Source: Deltaproteobacteria bacterium
GTDB taxonomy: Bacteria > Lernaellota > Lernaellaia > JACKCT01
Length of the DNA: 64,000 nt
Direction: 5' to 3'
Assembly: GCA_020633895.1 (NCBI GenBank)
Contig: JACKCT010000003.1
Location: forward strand, 248,001 to 312,000
The notes beneath the pieces were generated by a model, which was not told where the DNA came from, searched no databases, and saw only the letters and a list, made by a program, of their open reading frames with translations. Below are positions 62,903 through 64,000 of the stretch, piece by piece. Within the stretch, counting starts at the first letter, position 1, and each line of letters starts with the position of its first letter. The position numbers were made by a program, and so were the translations under genes.

Positions 62903-63610
62903 TCAGCAGTGCCCGCCCCGGCGTTCGTCGGCCGAACAACAGATCAGTCGGTAGCAGAACGCTCCCATCAGCGCTCCGGCCAACGGAGCGATCAAATAGA
63001 TCCACTGATCGGCCAGCCCGCCGCCGGCCAAGGCCGGGCCCAGCGATCGGGCGGGATTCATCGACGCGCCGCTGATCGGCCCGCCGAACAAAGCGGCCAA
63101 CGCCACCGTCCCGCCGATCGCGACCCCGGCCATCGACCCCTGGGCGCGAGCGTCGGTGGCGACGGCGGTGATGACGAACATGAGGAAAAACGTCAGCACC
63201 GTTTCCAGCCCGATGCTGGCCGATAACGTCCCGGAGGGGTGCGTCGCGCCCAGATGGGCCGCCGTCCCGAAGATCATTCGTAACATCAGGGCCGCGAAAA
63301 GCGCCGCGCCCACCTGCCCGACGACATATCCGGGCACCCGGCGCCAAGGAAACCGTCCCAGCGACGCAAAGGCGACGGTGACGACCGGGTTGAAGTGGGC
63401 GCCGGAAATATGGCCGGTGGCGTAGATCATCACCATGATCACCAGGCCGAAGGTCATCGCCACGCCCGCGTGCGTGACGCGCCCGCCGGTGATGTCGTTA
63501 ACCATCACCGCGCCGCACCCGGCGAAAACCAAGGCGAATGTTCCCACCGCCTCGGCGCCGATTTCGCGCCAAAGGGAATTGCGTTCGATGACGGGGTCGT
63601 GATGAGTCAT
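62903..63610 (-). CDS. MIP family aquaporin/glycerol channel
   Basis: The ATG at 63610 starts THHDPVIERNSLWREIGAEA. The 235-aa product has six TMs and two half-helix loops. The first signature is SGAHFNPVVT (NPV instead of NPA), the second SGASMNPARSLGPA. Arg after the second NPA and short loops favour a water channel of the AqpZ type over GlpF, though small solutes such as glycerate precursors are possible. First gene of the cluster that ends in glycerate kinase. Confidence 0.88.
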   Translation of the reverse strand: MTHHDPVIERNSLWREIGAEAVGTFALVFAGCGAVMVNDITGGRVTHAGVAMTFGLVIMVMIYATGHISGAHFNPVVTVAFASLGRFPWRRVPGYVVGQVGAALFAALMLRMIFGTAAHLGATHPSGTLSASIGLETVLTFFLMFVITAVATDARAQGSMAGVAIGGTVALAALFGGPISGASMNPARSLGPALAGGGLADQWIYLIAPLAGALMGAFCYRLICCSADERRGGHC

Positions 63611-63684
63611 GGCCGAATCTTTAGCCCCTCCTGAAGAGCAAAGCAAGAAAGCAGCGCAAGGACGGGCCGCTCGGCGGGGAAAGG

Positions 63685-64000
63685 TCAGTCGAGGGTGCGT
63701 CGGAAGCGTGTGACCGCGACGCCCAAAGCCGCCAGCGTGAACAGGCCCAGGGCGACGACCTCCTGCACCATGTCGCCGAATGTCGCGCCCTTGAGCATGA
63801 TGCCGCGCACGATGCGCGTGAAATGCGTCAAGGGCAGGACGGAGCCGATGTATTGCGCCCACTCGGGCATGCCGCGAAAAGGAAAGAGAAATCCCGACAG
63901 CAAAAGACTCGGCAGGAAAAACATGATCGCCATCTGCACGGCCTGGAGCTGATTTCGCGCGACCGTCGAAAAGGTATAGCCGATGGACAGATTGGCGACG
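63685..64000 (-). CDS. ABC-2 type transporter permease, partial
   Basis: The frame is open to the right edge, so only the C-terminal 104 residues are seen. VANLSIGYTFSTVARNQLQA, MFFLPSLLLSGFLFPFRGMP, VLPLTHFTRIVRGIMLKGA and the final TM match the multidrug-type ABC-2 permeases (YhhJ/YbhR-like) that act in the inner membrane. It ends 74 nt before the aquaporin gene on the same strand and may be cotranscribed with it. Confidence 0.88.
   Translation of the reverse strand, partial: VANLSIGYTFSTVARNQLQAVQMAIMFFLPSLLLSGFLFPFRGMPEWAQYIGSVLPLTHFTRIVRGIMLKGATFGDMVQEVVALGLFTLAALGVAVTRFRRTLD

Noticed and set aside
62901-63347. Extension of the GH43-like gene into the aquaporin gene
   Set aside because: The aquaporin frame is intact with both channel signatures; the extension is an out-of-frame reading.

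Overview
This 64 kb window is high-GC chromosomal DNA from a diderm (Gram-negative type) bacterium. The envelope gene set shows this directly: TamB, an Omp85/BamA protein, LptF/LptG, an LpxL-type acyltransferase, an MCE/MlaD protein, FtsEX-EnvC, Wza/Wzc-type export proteins and many lipobox lipoproteins. At least five lipoproteins carry long Asp-rich linkers directly after the lipidated Cys, a style I associate with environmental deltaproteobacterial, myxobacterial or related candidate-phylum genomes. I cannot fix the phylum from sequence alone. I saw no rRNA, tRNA, CRISPR array, transposase or phage gene.

Layout. 1-6.2 kb: tamB (5' end outside the window) followed by an Omp85 protein with about seven POTRA repeats. 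6.4-13.1 kb: DUF2079 membrane protein, fatty-acid-hydroxylase-family protein, mtnP, O-methyltransferase, DUF4202 protein, a small lipoprotein and an SGNH hydrolase. 13.2-16.7 kb: lptF-lptG and a convergent LpxL-like acyltransferase. 16.8-19.8 kb: giant Asp/Thr-rich lipoprotein. 20-23.4 kb: minus-strand operon of thymidine phosphorylase, ribF and a flippase-like protein. 23.6-28 kb: fbp, two Asp-rich lipoproteins, a 4-TM protein and an exported protein. 28.1-33.6 kb: minus-strand division/cell-wall operon ftsE-ftsX-envC-ctp-yibQ. 33.8-36.4 kb: a small protein, an HDOD protein and a REC-PATAN protein. 36.4-38.9 kb: Asp-rich lipoprotein of visibly lower GC. 39-44 kb: a tightly overlapping three-gene operon (B12-binding radical SAM enzyme, FemAB/GNAT-like transferase, membrane-embedded spermidine-synthase-like protein), the best candidate here for an undescribed pathway. 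44.4-46 kb: orphan MCE protein with a beta-rich C-terminal domain. 46.3-52.6 kb: hybrid histidine kinase, TVP38/DedA protein, GNAT, VIT-vWA protein and DUF4405 protein. 52.8-56.3 kb: polysaccharide export pair. 56.8-58.3 kb: rplS and plsC. 58.3-63.6 kb: glycerate kinase, lipoprotein, GH43-like propeller protein and aquaporin. The window ends inside an ABC-2 permease.

Most operons use 1-4 nt stop/start overlaps. Several promoters of the form TTGnnn-16/18-TAnAnT can be read by eye. Two families of intergenic repeats punctuate the window: one bounded by CAGAGCCCC/GGGGCTCTG, and one MITE-like with 12-bp GGGTGCCACACT termini. One copy of the second family is interrupted by a fragment of the first. 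Most genes serve envelope assembly (outer-membrane protein insertion, LPS transport, lipid trafficking, phospholipid synthesis, septal murein splitting and capsule export), interspersed with single metabolic genes.
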